A DNA stretch of 64,000 nucleotides from Peteryoungia aggregata LMG 23059 (GTDB taxonomy: Bacteria; Pseudomonadota; Alphaproteobacteria; Rhizobiales; Rhizobiaceae). The notes below the pieces were generated by a model. It worked only from the letters and a program-made list of their open reading frames with translations. It searched no databases and had not been told where the DNA came from. Of the stretch, positions 8,959-17,681 are shown one piece after another; within the stretch, counting starts at the first letter, position 1; each line of letters opens with the position of its first letter. Location of the stretch: assembly GCF_030814435.1 (NCBI RefSeq), contig NZ_JAUSUW010000011.1, positions 62,001-126,000 of the forward strand, in the 5' to 3' direction. The position numbers and the translations under genes were made by a program.

Positions 8959-9204
8959 ATGAAGAGGGTGGAGTACACCAAAGCTGCGACCAAAGTTTTG
9001 GACCGCATGCAGCCCAAGCGACGGGATGCGATCCGATCGAAGGTCGATGCCTTCGCGCGCGGCGAACGGGTCGATGTGAAGAAGTTGAAGGGCAGCCCAC
9101 TTCTGAGAATTCGTGTCGGAGACGACCGAGTCATCATCGACGAGCAGACGATGCTGGTGATTGTCGTCGAGGTCGGACCGCGCGGTGGCATCTACAAGGA
9201 GTGA
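8959..9204 (+). CDS. RelE/ParE-family toxin
   Basis: This is an 81-aa toxin of the RelE superfamily, predicted to act as an mRNA interferase or a related translation poison. It starts KRVEYTKAATKVLDRM, has the DVKKLKGSPLLRIRVGDDRVI core in which the conserved basic residues fall, and ends in the strand MLVIVVEVGPRGGIYKE. The toxin gene comes first and a helix-turn-helix antitoxin gene follows 3 bases later, the HigBA-like order. There is no Shine-Dalgarno sequence, which fits leaderless translation from the promoter just upstream. The module lies between betA and betB, on the opposite strand. Confidence 0.82.
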   Translation: MKRVEYTKAATKVLDRMQPKRRDAIRSKVDAFARGERVDVKKLKGSPLLRIRVGDDRVIIDEQTMLVIVVEVGPRGGIYKE

Positions 9205-9207
9205 ACA

Positions 9208-9558
9208 ATGGGCGAAGTGCGTAAGACCGTCATCGACGGCGAGACCTATGTTCTCGTTCCCGAGGACGACTACGAAGACCTGATCGATACGATCACGGCT
9301 GACCGAATCATGGCTCGTGTCCGGGCTGGCGAGGAAACCTGGCCGGCTGAATTGGTGTACGAGCTCTGGGAAACCGACAGCCGCATCCGCACCTACCGGA
9401 ATTACCGAAAGATGTCCGTCTCCGACCTCGCGGCTGCCGCCGGCATTTCCCAGCCCTATCTCTCCGAGATCGAGAGCGGCAAGAAGACCGGCTCCGTCGA
9501 TGTGCTGAAGCGGATTGCTGCGGCCTTGAAGGTCGATCTGGACGATATCGTGGTGTGA
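9208..9558 (+). CDS. XRE-family antitoxin
   Basis: This is a 116-aa antitoxin and autorepressor. The N-terminal 55 residues are acidic (VPEDDYEDLIDTITADRIM) and probably bind the toxin. The C-terminal half is an XRE-type helix-turn-helix with the motif SVSDLAAAAGISQPYLSEIESGKKTGS followed by LKRIAAALKV. The gene lies 3 bases after the toxin stop in the same transcript. It is expected to bind the inverted repeat at 8934-8950. The sequence directly downstream is the hairpin repeat at 9582-9760, which may end the transcript. Confidence 0.85.
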   Translation: MGEVRKTVIDGETYVLVPEDDYEDLIDTITADRIMARVRAGEETWPAELVYELWETDSRIRTYRNYRKMSVSDLAAAAGISQPYLSEIESGKKTGSVDVLKRIAAALKVDLDDIVV

Positions 9559-9581
9559 CTGCCAAACGTCGAAGCTGCAGC

Positions 9582-9760
9582 ACCCCCCTCTGTCGGCTCC
9601 GCCGACATCTCCCCCACAGGGGGGGAGAGTGGCCGCTACCGCTTTGCCACCCGACTTTTCCAACGACAGAGCGCTCGACGTTTGCAGTCGACCGAGCGCC
9701 CAACCACAATCCACTCTCCCCCCGTGTGGGGGAGATGCCCGGCAGGGCAGAGGGGGGTAA
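9582..9760. repeat. Paired inverted rhizobial intergenic repeat forming a long hairpin
   Basis: Two copies of a roughly 50-base palindromic repeat face each other: 9583-9634 (CTCTGTCGGC...ATCTCCCCCACA) and 9711-9758, whose reverse complement is almost the same. Between them lies a second small hairpin near 9672-9700 (GCGCTCGAC and GTCGACCGAGCGC). The whole segment can fold as one long stem. Similar elements occur at 11279-11425 and 53755-53815. It separates the TA module from the betB stop. Confidence 0.8.
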
Positions 9761-9787
9761 CTTGGCGCGACGGCGGCAACGCTCATC

Positions 9788-11251
9788 TCAATACGGCGCC
9801 TCGCACTTGCCCATGCCGACATAAACCGTCTTCAGCTCGGAATAATGCTCCAGCGCCGCTGCCGAATTTTCGCGACCAAAGCCGGACTGTTTCGAACCGC
9901 CGAAGGGAATTTCCACCGGGCAGAGATTATAGGTGTTGATCCACAGCGTCCCGGCTTCCAGCTGATCGACCACCCGGTGCGCACGTGAAAAATCCGCCGT
10001 GAACACGCCCGCAGACAGACCGAATTCGGTGGCGTTGGCGCGTTCGATCACCTCTGCCTCGTCCTCGAAATCGAGCACGCACATCACAGGTCCGAAGATC
10101 TCTTCGCGCGCGATCGTCATCTCGTCGGTGACATCGGCAAACACCGTCGGCTGGATGTAAAAACCTTCACCCGTGACGCTGTTGGGAATACCGCCGCCGG
10201 TCACGAGCGTCGCGCCCTCCGCTTTGCCCTTGTCGATATAGGACAAGACCTTGTCGCGTTGGGCGAGCGAAACCATCGGCCCCATCTGCGTTGCTTCGTC
10301 CTGCGGGTCGCCGATCAGGATCGCCTCCGTGCGGGTCTTCAGCCGCGAAAGGAAGGTCTCCTTGATCGCCTTGTGCACGAAGACGCGGGTGCCGTTCGAG
10401 CAGACCTGGCCGGTCGAATAGAAATTGCCCAGCATGGCGCCCGAGATCGCGCTGTCGATATCGGCATCGTCGAAGACGACCAGCGGCGACTTGCCGCCAA
10501 GCTCCATGGTGACATGCTTGAGCTGGGAAGCCGCAGCGCCAGCCACCTTGCGGCCCGTCGGCACCGAGCCGGTCAGCGACACCTTGGCGACATCGGGATG
10601 CGACACGAGCAGCGGCCCGGTCTCGCGGTCGCCCTGGATGACATTGTAGACGCCCTTCGGCGCCCCGGCCTCGATCAGGATCTCGGCAATCTTCAAGGCA
10701 CCGAGCGGCGTCACTTCCGACGGCTTGAACACGATCGCATTGCCGGCAGCGAGCGCCGGTGCGCCCTTCCAGCAGGCGATCTGCTGCGGATAGTTCCAGG
10801 CCCCGATGCCGACGACCACGCCAAGCGGCACGCGCTTGGTATAGGCCCAGTCGCCACCCAGCGGGATCTGGCTGCCGTTCATCGCCGAGGCGATGATGCC
10901 GCCGAAGAATTCGAAGCTGTCGGCGCCCGAAGTCGGGTCGGCAACGATCGTTTCCTGGATCGGCTTGCCGGTGTCGAGCGTCTCGAGTTCGGAGAGCTCC
11001 CGGTTGCGCTCGCGCATGATCTCGGCGGCCTTTTTCAAGACACGCCCGCGTGCCGCAGGGCTCCACGACGCCCATTCCTTCTGCGCCCGCTTGGCAGACG
11101 CGATCGCCTTTTCGATGATCTGAGGGGTGGCGGCATGCAGCCTTGCGATCACCTCACCGGTGGCGGGATAAATGCTCTCGATGACGGTGCCGTCGGTATC
11201 CTCGACGTAAGATCCGTCGATGAAGTGGGAGGCTTGCGGTTGGGCTTTCAT
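9788..11251 (-). CDS. betB: Betaine aldehyde dehydrogenase BetB
   Basis: This NAD(P)-dependent aldehyde dehydrogenase oxidises betaine aldehyde to glycine betaine, the second step after BetA. It is 487 aa, normal for BetB. Family motifs are visible: [22 protein letters not shown], the NAD-binding [18 protein letters not shown] with the general-base Glu, and [10 protein letters not shown] with the catalytic Cys. The ATG at 11251 is chosen because GGAGACAGG precedes it. The frame continues upstream to 11410, but only through repeat sequence. The gene sits downstream of betI, separated by the hairpin repeat at 11279-11425. Confidence 0.94.
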   Translation of the reverse strand: MKAQPQASHFIDGSYVEDTDGTVIESIYPATGEVIARLHAATPQIIEKAIASAKRAQKEWASWSPAARGRVLKKAAEIMRERNRELSELETLDTGKPIQETIVADPTSGADSFEFFGGIIASAMNGSQIPLGGDWAYTKRVPLGVVVGIGAWNYPQQIACWKGAPALAAGNAIVFKPSEVTPLGALKIAEILIEAGAPKGVYNVIQGDRETGPLLVSHPDVAKVSLTGSVPTGRKVAGAAASQLKHVTMELGGKSPLVVFDDADIDSAISGAMLGNFYSTGQVCSNGTRVFVHKAIKETFLSRLKTRTEAILIGDPQDEATQMGPMVSLAQRDKVLSYIDKGKAEGATLVTGGGIPNSVTGEGFYIQPTVFADVTDEMTIAREEIFGPVMCVLDFEDEAEVIERANATEFGLSAGVFTADFSRAHRVVDQLEAGTLWINTYNLCPVEIPFGGSKQSGFGRENSAAALEHYSELKTVYVGMGKCEAPY

Positions 11252-11278
11252 GTCCTGTCTCCAGACGGGTGGTTTCTC

Positions 11279-11425
11279 TCCACCTCCCCCTTGAGGGGGG
11301 AGGTCGCCGCGAAGCGGCGGGTGGGGGTGATCTTCTGCTGTCGTTTCGTTCGGTCTGCTGCGCTCATGGCTCACCCCACCCCGGACCTTTGGTCCGACCC
11401 TCCCCCTCAAGGGGAGGGTGGGCGG
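11279..11425. repeat. Second paired inverted intergenic repeat, between betB and betI
   Basis: Arm one (11279-11332: CACCTCCCCC..GGGGGGAGGT..GGGTGGGGGTGA) and arm two (about 11370-11425) are close reverse complements, each itself palindromic around CCCCCTTGAGGGG or CCCCCTCAAGGGG. The pair can fold into a long stem. The arm nearest betI is read as the last codons of BetI. Confidence 0.8.
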
Positions 11426-11996
11426 CGAGCTGCCCCGTCACATAATCCTCGACCAATGCGACAGAGGCATCAATCGACAGCGGGGCTGCCTTCAGAGATT
11501 GCCGGATATAGAGCCCGTCGATCATCGCCGCCGCGCCATCGGCAATCCGGCCCGCGCCAGAAGCGCTGCACAACGGCGTCAGCCCGGACAGCAGGTTCGA
11601 CTGCAGCCGCCGGGCATAGAGCGCCAGGAGCCGGCGCACTTCTTCCGACCGCTGCGCTTCTGAATAGAAGGCGAGCCAGGCGGCGACGACTTCTGGCGCG
11701 AACTGGTCGGCCTGGAAGGAAATCCGGATGACCGCCGAGATCCGCTCCCGCGGCGTCTGCGCGCTCGCCAGCGCCACCACCGCGTCGGCGCGCAATTGGC
11801 GCAGCAGCGAGCGGATGGTCTCGATCAGCAACTGATCCTTCGAACCGAAATAATGATGCGCCAGCGCCGCCGACACACCCGCCTCGCGGGCGATTTCCGA
11901 CATCGTGACCGTCAGAGAGCCATGATGGCCGATCGTCTTCAACGCGGCGTCTACGAGCGCCTTGCGGCGCACTGGCTCCATTCCGACCTTCGGCAT
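11364..11996 (-). CDS. betI: TetR-family repressor BetI
   Basis: BetI represses the bet genes and is released by choline. The call covers 210 aa. The N-terminus [19 protein letters not shown] and helix-turn-helix [27 protein letters not shown] match BetI well. The ATG at 11996 is used; an AGGGGAT stretch lies 11 bases upstream, and residues further upstream are not family-like. The last ~20 residues (from about AHPPLEGEG onward) are encoded by the hairpin repeat, so the native end seems to have been extended by repeat insertion. A palindrome fitting a BetI operator lies 30 bases upstream. Confidence 0.93.
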   Translation of the reverse strand: MPKVGMEPVRRKALVDAALKTIGHHGSLTVTMSEIAREAGVSAALAHHYFGSKDQLLIETIRSLLRQLRADAVVALASAQTPRERISAVIRISFQADQFAPEVVAAWLAFYSEAQRSEEVRRLLALYARRLQSNLLSGLTPLCSASGAGRIADGAAAMIDGLYIRQSLKAAPLSIDASVALVEDYVTGQLAAHPPLEGEGRTKGPGWGEP

Positions 11997-12342
11997 CTGA
12001 TATCCCCTATCTTGACTCATGATAATTTTGATTGGCTGATCAATCAACAAAAATTCCACATCCCCCTCAGGCATTTCCCGATGCTGTTCTGTTAACGGTA
12101 AACCGACGGGCACGGTCTCGAAGGGCGGCGTGCCATATGGGGGCCATTGATGGGTGCAGAGGCCCCGGTGAGGCGGCCCTGCAGTGCTTTGCGCCGCCTC
12201 GGCACAGGTGGCGGTGAAGGTGCTTCCCGCTTCCTCTCGTCCGAAAGTTTCATCCCACTGTCACATTGCGGAAAGGCTTTGTTGACGTTTGGGTCTGCAG
12301 ATTTCCTCTTGTAAAAACAAGCACATATTGGAGTATCTTCTA
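11997..12342. other. Divergent intergenic region betI / EAL-GGDEF gene
   Basis: These 346 bases hold the presumed BetI operator at 12028-12047 and AT-rich sequence on its left side. The right part, up to the ribosome site GGAG at 12330-12333, should hold the promoter of the signalling gene at 12343. No gene or further repeat is evident. Confidence 0.6.
12028..12047. promoter_or_regulatory. Probable BetI operator
   Basis: A perfect inverted repeat TTGATTG-N6-CAATCAA (20 bp) lies 31 bases upstream of the betI start. Known BetI operators are palindromes of this general TTnATTG...CAATnAA type, and the position suits autoregulation of betI and the genes after it. Confidence 0.75.
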
Positions 12343-14142
12343 ATGCACGCGGGGGTCGCAGAAGATTTCGGAGCGCTGCGTCGTTTCGCCAGTGACCAGC
12401 TCGTCACGCTCGCCAAGCTCGTGGTCGAGAACGCCTTTCAGCCGATCGTCGAGGTCGGCACAGGCGTGGTCTTCGGTCATGAGAGCCTGATGCGCGGCCA
12501 GGATCGGATCGGTTTTGAAAGTCCGCTCGATCTTCTCGATCAGGCGGCGGCGAGCGGCCAGCTGTTGCCGCTTGAGCAGATGGTCGCCAGCCGCGCGCTC
12601 GCCAAGTTCGCGACCCTTCCCGATTGCGCCAGTGCCACGCTCTTCCTCAATCTCGATGTTCGCCTGATCCCGCAGGGCGATGCGCTGATCGATACGTTGC
12701 TCGACCAGTTGCGCAAGGCCCATGTCCCGCCGTCCTCGGTGTGCTTCGAACTCTCCGAGCGCTTCGACAACACTCGCGTCCCCGAATTCGCCGCCCTTGT
12801 CGAGCGTCTGCGCCGCTCCGGCTTCAAGCTTGCCATCGATGATTTCGGCGTCGGCCATGGCGAGATGAAGCTGCTTTGCGACTATCCCGTCGACTACGTG
12901 AAGATCGACCGCCACTTCATCGCCGGCCTCGACAGCAATCCGCGCAAGCGCCATCTCGTCAAGAACATCGTCAACTTCTGCCATGTGCTCGGCGTGCGTG
13001 TCATTGCCGAGGGCATCGAGACCGAGAGCGAATTCCTCGCCTGCCGCGAATTCGGCGTCGATCTGGTCCAAGGCTGGTACATCGCTCGTCCCAGCACCAT
13101 CGTCTCGGAACTGAAAAGCGCCTTTCCCCATCTCCAGGATGTCGGCAAGGCCCGCCGCACCCCCCAGTCACTCGACGAGATCCTGATCCGCAAGCAGATC
13201 GAGACGCTGCCGACCGTCTTCGAACACGAGAATATCGACCACGTCTTCGATCTCTTCCGCCGCAATCCCGGCCAGTCCTTCTTCCCGGTGTTGAACGCCA
13301 ATGGCGAGCCGCGCGGCATCATCAACGAGCGGCATCTGAAGGAATACATCTATCAGCCCTTCGGCCGCGATCTTCTGAAGAACAAGCTCTACGAGCGATC
13401 GATCTCGCACTTCGTCGACCGCGCCCCGATCGTCGGCCTCGACGCCGATGCCGAGCGGCTGATGACGATGTTTGCCAATATGGAAGGTTCGGACTGCATC
13501 ATCCTGACGGAGAACATGCGTTATGCCGGCGTCGTCTCCGCCGCCTCGCTGATCCGCATCATGAGCGAGAAACAGCTGAAGACCGCCCAGGACCAGAACC
13601 CGCTGACAGGCCTTCCCGGCAACCGGGCCATTCGCGATTTCATGCAGTCCGTCTCCCTCGACGGCGACGAGACCCGCTTTTTCTGCTATTGCGACTTCGA
13701 CCACTTCAAGCCGTTCAACGACCATTACGGCTTCCACCAGGGCGACCACGCCATCTCGCTCTTCGCCGCACTCCTGCGCCGCTACTTCTTCTCTGAAGGC
13801 GATTTCCTCGGCCATGTCGGCGGCGACGACTTCTTCATCGGCGTGACCGACTGGACGCGCGAGGAACTGACAGAAATCCTCGACCGACTGCTCTCGGATT
13901 TCCACGACGACGTCGTCACCCTCTATTCCGAGGCCGATCGTCACGCCGGTCATATCCGCGGGCTGGATCGCAACGGTCGGGAACGCGACTTCCCGCTGAT
14001 GCGCTGCTCCATCGGCGTCCTGGAGGTCCCGGTCGGGCTGGTGCTCGACGATGTCAACCGGATCAGCGCCGAGATCGCCGAGCTCAAGAAGCAGGCGAAG
14101 GAGAACGAGGCCGGCCTCGCCTTCGGTCGGCTCGGAGACTGA
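12343..14142 (+). CDS. EAL-CBS-GGDEF cyclic-di-GMP signalling protein
   Basis: This is a soluble 599-aa protein with an unusual order: EAL phosphodiesterase domain (about 15-260), a pair of CBS modules (about 275-415), then a GGDEF cyclase domain (about 430-595). EAL residues look mostly intact: E47-S-L, NLDVRLI, ELSER, IDDFGVGHGEM, VKIDRHFI and EGIETE. The GGDEF signature reads GGDDF after LGHVGG, a variant that may or may not be active. No transmembrane segment or signal peptide is seen. CBS pairs usually bind adenine nucleotides, so energy state may tune the output. The ATG at 12343 follows GGAG by 9 bases; the upstream extension to 12289 is rejected. Confidence 0.88.
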   Translation: MHAGVAEDFGALRRFASDQLVTLAKLVVENAFQPIVEVGTGVVFGHESLMRGQDRIGFESPLDLLDQAAASGQLLPLEQMVASRALAKFATLPDCASATLFLNLDVRLIPQGDALIDTLLDQLRKAHVPPSSVCFELSERFDNTRVPEFAALVERLRRSGFKLAIDDFGVGHGEMKLLCDYPVDYVKIDRHFIAGLDSNPRKRHLVKNIVNFCHVLGVRVIAEGIETESEFLACREFGVDLVQGWYIARPSTIVSELKSAFPHLQDVGKARRTPQSLDEILIRKQIETLPTVFEHENIDHVFDLFRRNPGQSFFPVLNANGEPRGIINERHLKEYIYQPFGRDLLKNKLYERSISHFVDRAPIVGLDADAERLMTMFANMEGSDCIILTENMRYAGVVSAASLIRIMSEKQLKTAQDQNPLTGLPGNRAIRDFMQSVSLDGDETRFFCYCDFDHFKPFNDHYGFHQGDHAISLFAALLRRYFFSEGDFLGHVGGDDFFIGVTDWTREELTEILDRLLSDFHDDVVTLYSEADRHAGHIRGLDRNGRERDFPLMRCSIGVLEVPVGLVLDDVNRISAEIAELKKQAKENEAGLAFGRLGD

Positions 14143-14458
14143 CCGGGCAGGCGCTCAACTCGCTAGCCGCGGCGTGTTGACGATCTTGAGAAACGACGCG
14201 CCACCATTCCAGCAGTACATGTCGACTCGCTCGCTGCTGCAGATTGGCACTGATGCGCGCCGCTTGCCGGGCAACCCGCCGCGAGTGAGCTTGGCAGCAG
14301 TTTCGCCAAAACTGCGCCGCGCCTTGAGGACTGCCGCAGAGGTGCCTTTTCTCTTGGTTTAAGGCGCCTGAGATTCCCGCGGAAACAACGATGCGGCGTC
14401 TTGAATGCGCGCGGAAGATGCGCAAGATGAACGCGATTTCAACGCGGGACGCTCTTCT
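14143..14458. other. Intergenic region without recognised gene
   Basis: These 316 bases lie between the EAL-GGDEF gene and the lipoprotein gene. A minus-strand frame crosses it, but its composition is Arg/Ala-rich shadow-like and it lacks a ribosome site. No terminator with a clear T-run or palindromic operator was found. Confidence 0.5.
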
Positions 14459-14848
14459 ATGACCAAACGATTTGCCATCTTAGGCAGCCTCCTTCTTCTC
14501 GCCGGCTGCCAGACCGATGTGCCCCAGTCCGTGGCCGATTCCCAGATGCCGCCCTCTGCCGGGGTCAAGCGCGAGCTGGTTCGCGTCTTGAAGGAAAGCG
14601 ACGGCAAGATCGGCGATTTCGTCGATCCGCAGATTTCGAGCGTGGTGCTGCTTGAGCCCTCGACCAAGACTTATGCCTTCTGCATCCGGGCATGGCACAC
14701 GCAGCGGAAGCACCATCCGGATGTGATCGGCTTCTCCTTCCGCGGCGATCGCCTGCTTGGCGCCACCAACAACGAGCCGCGCTGCCGCGACAGCCGCCTG
14801 CGCTACTATCCTTATCCGGAACTCAAGGCGGTACGCGGCCTGCGCTGA
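14459..14848 (+). CDS. Small hypothetical lipoprotein
   Basis: This is a 129-aa protein with a lipoprotein signal: MTKRFAILGSLLLL, then the lipobox LAGC with Cys at residue 16, so it should be exported and lipid-anchored. The mature part (KRELVRVLKESDGKIGDFVDP..., then FCIRAWHTQRKHHPDVIGF) is not a family recognised here with certainty; similar short lipoproteins are common in rhizobia. The ATG at 14459 is chosen because the signal begins there. The gene stands alone, with a GNAT gene 20 bases downstream that could share its transcript. No function is proposed. Confidence 0.75.
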   Translation: MTKRFAILGSLLLLAGCQTDVPQSVADSQMPPSAGVKRELVRVLKESDGKIGDFVDPQISSVVLLEPSTKTYAFCIRAWHTQRKHHPDVIGFSFRGDRLLGATNNEPRCRDSRLRYYPYPELKAVRGLR

Positions 14849-14868
14849 GCGCCGGGGCGTCGCGCGCC

Positions 14869-15345
14869 ATGCGGGAGGGGGACGCCATATCGGTCCAGGT
14901 CTCGGCTGAGCCAGCCGATCAGCCTGATATCCAGCGCCTGCTCGACCTCTCCGATGCCGTGGCCGCTCGCCTTTATCCCGGGGCCTTCCGCCAGCCGCTG
15001 ACGGCGGCCAGCTTGGCGCGTCCCGGCGTTACCCTCTTTGTCGCGCGCGACGGGCAAGCCTGGGCGCTTGGCTGCGCGGCCCTCTTCGACCTTGCCGACG
15101 GCACGGCCGAACTCAAGCGCATGATCGTTGACCCGGATCATGCAGGGCGGGGCGTCGGTCACAGCCTCCTGCAGGCGGTGCTGCATCAGGCTGCGTCAAG
15201 CGGCTTTGCCCAGATCCTGCTGGAGGTCGGCATCCGCAATGTCGAGGCACGGCGGCTTTACGAAAGGGCCGGTTTCCGCGACCGGGGTCCGTTTGCGGCA
15301 TACCGGCAGACCCCCATCGCCACCTTCATGCAGATTGATCTCTAG
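14869..15345 (+). CDS. GNAT-family N-acetyltransferase
   Basis: This is a predicted acetyl-CoA-dependent acetyltransferase of 158 aa. The GNAT fold is clear: motif A reads ELKRMIVDPDHAGRGVGHSLLQAVLHQA, giving the acetyl-CoA pyrophosphate-binding R/Q-x-x-G-x-G/A loop. Motif B follows as ILLEVGIRNVEARRLYERAGF. The substrate is not evident; the overall pattern resembles PhnO/RimI-like small-molecule or amino-terminal acetylases. The start is the ATG at 14869, 20 bases after the lipoprotein stop. Confidence 0.85.
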   Translation: MREGDAISVQVSAEPADQPDIQRLLDLSDAVAARLYPGAFRQPLTAASLARPGVTLFVARDGQAWALGCAALFDLADGTAELKRMIVDPDHAGRGVGHSLLQAVLHQAASSGFAQILLEVGIRNVEARRLYERAGFRDRGPFAAYRQTPIATFMQIDL

Positions 15346-15458
15346 GGCGGCCCCGCATCCCCCGATACCATTTGTCACGTCGGACAAAGGGCCTCCTTTT
15401 CATCGCATTTCAGAGGCTCTATGCCTCACTTTGAGCAATCGATCCGAGGAGCCCGCCG

Positions 15459-16460
15459 ATGTCACTGCCCGCCACCATGCGCCATGTCGACCTGCCCACC
15501 CATGGCGGCCCGGAGGTCATGCGCCTCGTCGAGGGGCCATTGCCGAGCCCGAGGCCCGGCGAAGTGCTGGTGAAGGTCGAGGCGGCGGGCATCAACCGGC
15601 CGGATGTCGCCCAGCGCCAGGGCGCCTATCCGCCGCCAAAGGATGCAAGCCCCATCCTCGGTCTCGAGATCGCAGGTGAGATCGTCGCCCTTGGCGAAGG
15701 CGTCACGGACTTCCAGCTCGGCGACCGGATCTGCGCGCTGGCCAACGGCGGTGGTTATGCCGAATATTGTACCGTCCCCGCCACCCAGGCGCTGCCATTC
15801 CCCAAAGGCTATGACGCCGTGAAGGCGGCAGCGCTTCCGGAAACCTTCTTCACCGTCTGGGCCAATCTTTTCCAGATGGCGGGCCTCACCGAAGGCGAGA
15901 CCGTGCTGATCCATGGCGGCTCGTCCGGCATCGGCACCACCGCCATCCAGCTGGCCAAGGACTTCGGCGCAACGGTCTACACCACCGCCGGTTCGGCAGA
16001 AAAATGTGCTGCCTGCATGGATCTGGGTGCTGCGAGGGCGATCAACTACAAGCTGGAAGACTTCGTCGAGATCGTCAAGGAAGAGACCCAAGGGAGGGGT
16101 GTCGATGTCGTTCTCGACATGATCGGCGCTGCCTATTTCGACCGCAACCTGCAGGTCCTGGCGAAAGACGGCTGCCTCTCGATCATCGCCTTCCTCGGCG
16201 GCTCGACGGTGGAAAAGGCCAACCTCGCCCCGATCATGGTCAAGCGCCTGACCGTGACAGGCTCCACCATGCGCCCGCGCACGGCGGAAGAGAAACGCGC
16301 CATCCGCGACGACCTGATGACCGAAGTCTGGCCCCGCCTGGAGCGCGGCGATCTCGCCCCGGTCATCCACACCGTGATGCCGTTCGAAGATGTTGTTGAG
16401 GCGCACCGGCTGATGGAAAGCTCGGCGCATATCGGCAAGATCGTGCTGACGGTGGGGTGA
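15459..16460 (+). CDS. NAD(P)H quinone oxidoreductase (zeta-crystallin/PIG3 type)
   Basis: This is a zinc-free medium-chain dehydrogenase/reductase of 333 aa that probably reduces quinones with NADPH. It shows [20 protein letters not shown], the PIG3-type substrate region, and the nucleotide-binding loop [17 protein letters not shown] (AxxGxxG variant). It ends in the family pattern [21 protein letters not shown]. No zinc-binding Cys cluster is present. The start is preceded by GAGGAG. The gene appears to be monocistronic. Confidence 0.9.
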   Translation: MSLPATMRHVDLPTHGGPEVMRLVEGPLPSPRPGEVLVKVEAAGINRPDVAQRQGAYPPPKDASPILGLEIAGEIVALGEGVTDFQLGDRICALANGGGYAEYCTVPATQALPFPKGYDAVKAAALPETFFTVWANLFQMAGLTEGETVLIHGGSSGIGTTAIQLAKDFGATVYTTAGSAEKCAACMDLGAARAINYKLEDFVEIVKEETQGRGVDVVLDMIGAAYFDRNLQVLAKDGCLSIIAFLGGSTVEKANLAPIMVKRLTVTGSTMRPRTAEEKRAIRDDLMTEVWPRLERGDLAPVIHTVMPFEDVVEAHRLMESSAHIGKIVLTVG

Positions 16461-16575
16461 GGGACATCCGCCCCCAAGGCCAAACCGCCCGAGTGTCCGG
16501 CATCTGTGCTCGCATCTCGGTCCCGGCTTTCTGTTTGGCAGACGTGCCAGACTGGACGGTTGACGGACAACCCTC

Positions 16576-17205
16576 CTAGCGGTTGAGCGCATCCGCGATT
16601 TGAGCCCGCATTTCGTCTGCGGACAAAGCTCCGGTTATCTGCTTCCCGTTAATGAAGAAGGTCGGAGTGCCCTGCACGTGAAAGTCATCCATCGCCTGCG
16701 CCTTCAGGCGCTCCAACGCCTCGTAAGTCGTGCTGTCTGACACGTGTCGATTGAAGTCCTCATCACCGATGCCTGCTGATCTGGCGATCTCGCGAAGGGT
16801 GGCCTCGATATCGGGTGACTTGGCTATGTCCGTGTGTTTCGAATAAAAGAGATCGACGAGCCTCTGATATTCATGGCCCGCTTTCTTCTCTGCCAGCATG
16901 AAGATCGCAAGATCAACGGCATTTCGCGCAAGCGGCCTGAACACGATGCGAACTTTACCCGTCTCGACGAATTCAGCTTCAATGAGAGGTGCTACCTGCG
17001 TGCGGTATGTGACGCAGGAAGGGCAGGTGGGAGAAGAGTATTCGACGATTGTCACAGGGGCGGTCTGGTCACCTATCGGCCTGTCATCTCGGCCGACCGA
17101 TTGAAGGAGTTCGGCAGCATGGGCAATGCCGCCCATCAGGGCCAGTATCGTAATGGAGGCCAATGGCCTGCGGATGACGTTGGCAATGGATGTCAGCTTC
17201 GGCAT
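16576..17205 (-). CDS. DsbA-family periplasmic thiol oxidoreductase
   Basis: This is a thioredoxin-fold protein of 209 aa with an N-terminal signal peptide (hydrophobic ITILALMGGIAHA, about residues 18-30) and active-site motif C61-P-S-C64. Later it has GTPTFFINGKQITGAL, with the cis-Pro loop (GTPTFF). It is expected to make or isomerise disulfides in the periplasm. The architecture (single DsbA-like domain with inserted helices) resembles the Thioredoxin_4 family. The ATG at 17205 follows GGGAG; the longer frame from 17286 is rejected. It lies about 100 bases downstream of the YdhR-like gene on the same strand and may share its HxlR control. Confidence 0.85.
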   Translation of the reverse strand: MPKLTSIANVIRRPLASITILALMGGIAHAAELLQSVGRDDRPIGDQTAPVTIVEYSSPTCPSCVTYRTQVAPLIEAEFVETGKVRIVFRPLARNAVDLAIFMLAEKKAGHEYQRLVDLFYSKHTDIAKSPDIEATLREIARSAGIGDEDFNRHVSDSTTYEALERLKAQAMDDFHVQGTPTFFINGKQITGALSADEMRAQIADALNR

Positions 17206-17303
17206 GCAAATCTCCCTCGTGGTGTGCGCCACGGCGCACTGGTCGTGCGCCGTGGCTTTCCGGTTGACGGATGGAGTGGTCTGCAAATGAGGCCCATTTT
17301 GGC

Positions 17304-17621
17304 TCAGGCGTAGAACGGGGACTGCATGCCGCGACTTGCGGTGGCGACGACATCGCCGTCAAACAGCTTGACCGTCAGGCTGGCATCTGCCGCCTTGGCG
17401 AAGTCTGAAAGAAGGCCACGCGCATAGGCGTGAGCGTTGTCGAGGCTGTCGAAAGTGTAGAAGCCACCAACAGAATGGTTTCCGACGCCGCTGAGCCAGG
17501 TCTTGGTCAGCAGCCCTGGAACGTCCTTCATCAGGACATTCGCTTCCTTCCAGACCTCTTCGGTGAAGGGGGCAGAATTCTGAAACTCTGCATAAAGATA
17601 AACGCGCGAGGGGTTCGACAT
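17304..17621 (-). CDS. YdhR-like putative monooxygenase
   Basis: This is a 105-aa protein of the dimeric alpha/beta-barrel (ABM/YdhR) fold, a group of small cofactor-independent monooxygenases that may modify aromatic or quinone compounds. Recognisable parts are the start YLYAEFQNSAPF, then VPGLLTKTWLSG and GGFYTFDSLDNAHAYA, typical of YdhR. The ribosome site GGAGCTAAGAA precedes the ATG. The gene is divergent from an HxlR regulator at 17714, with a shared operator-like motif in the 92-base gap. Confidence 0.82.
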   Translation of the reverse strand: MSNPSRVYLYAEFQNSAPFTEEVWKEANVLMKDVPGLLTKTWLSGVGNHSVGGFYTFDSLDNAHAYARGLLSDFAKAADASLTVKLFDGDVVATASRGMQSPFYA

Positions 17622-17681
17622 TTCTTAGCTCCGGTATTGTTGTTTGCCTGCGACCCTCATATGAAGTTAAGCTTCCCAAAC

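Noticed and set aside
7773..9224. Long plus-strand frame opposite betA
   Set aside because: It is antisense to clear GMC signatures, is Arg/His/Leu-rich without domains, and runs into the frame of the real TA genes.
9582..9760. Possible CRISPR array or small-RNA gene
   Set aside because: There are only two inverted copies, without regular direct repeats and spacers; the pattern fits known-style rhizobial palindromic repeats.
11252..11410. N-terminal extension of BetB
   Set aside because: The extra residues are encoded by repeat sequence, and a good ribosome site stands before the ATG at 11251.
14084..14425. Minus-strand frame in the gap before the lipoprotein gene
   Set aside because: Arg/Ala/Ser-rich composition, no ribosome site, and part of it is antisense to the EAL-GGDEF gene.
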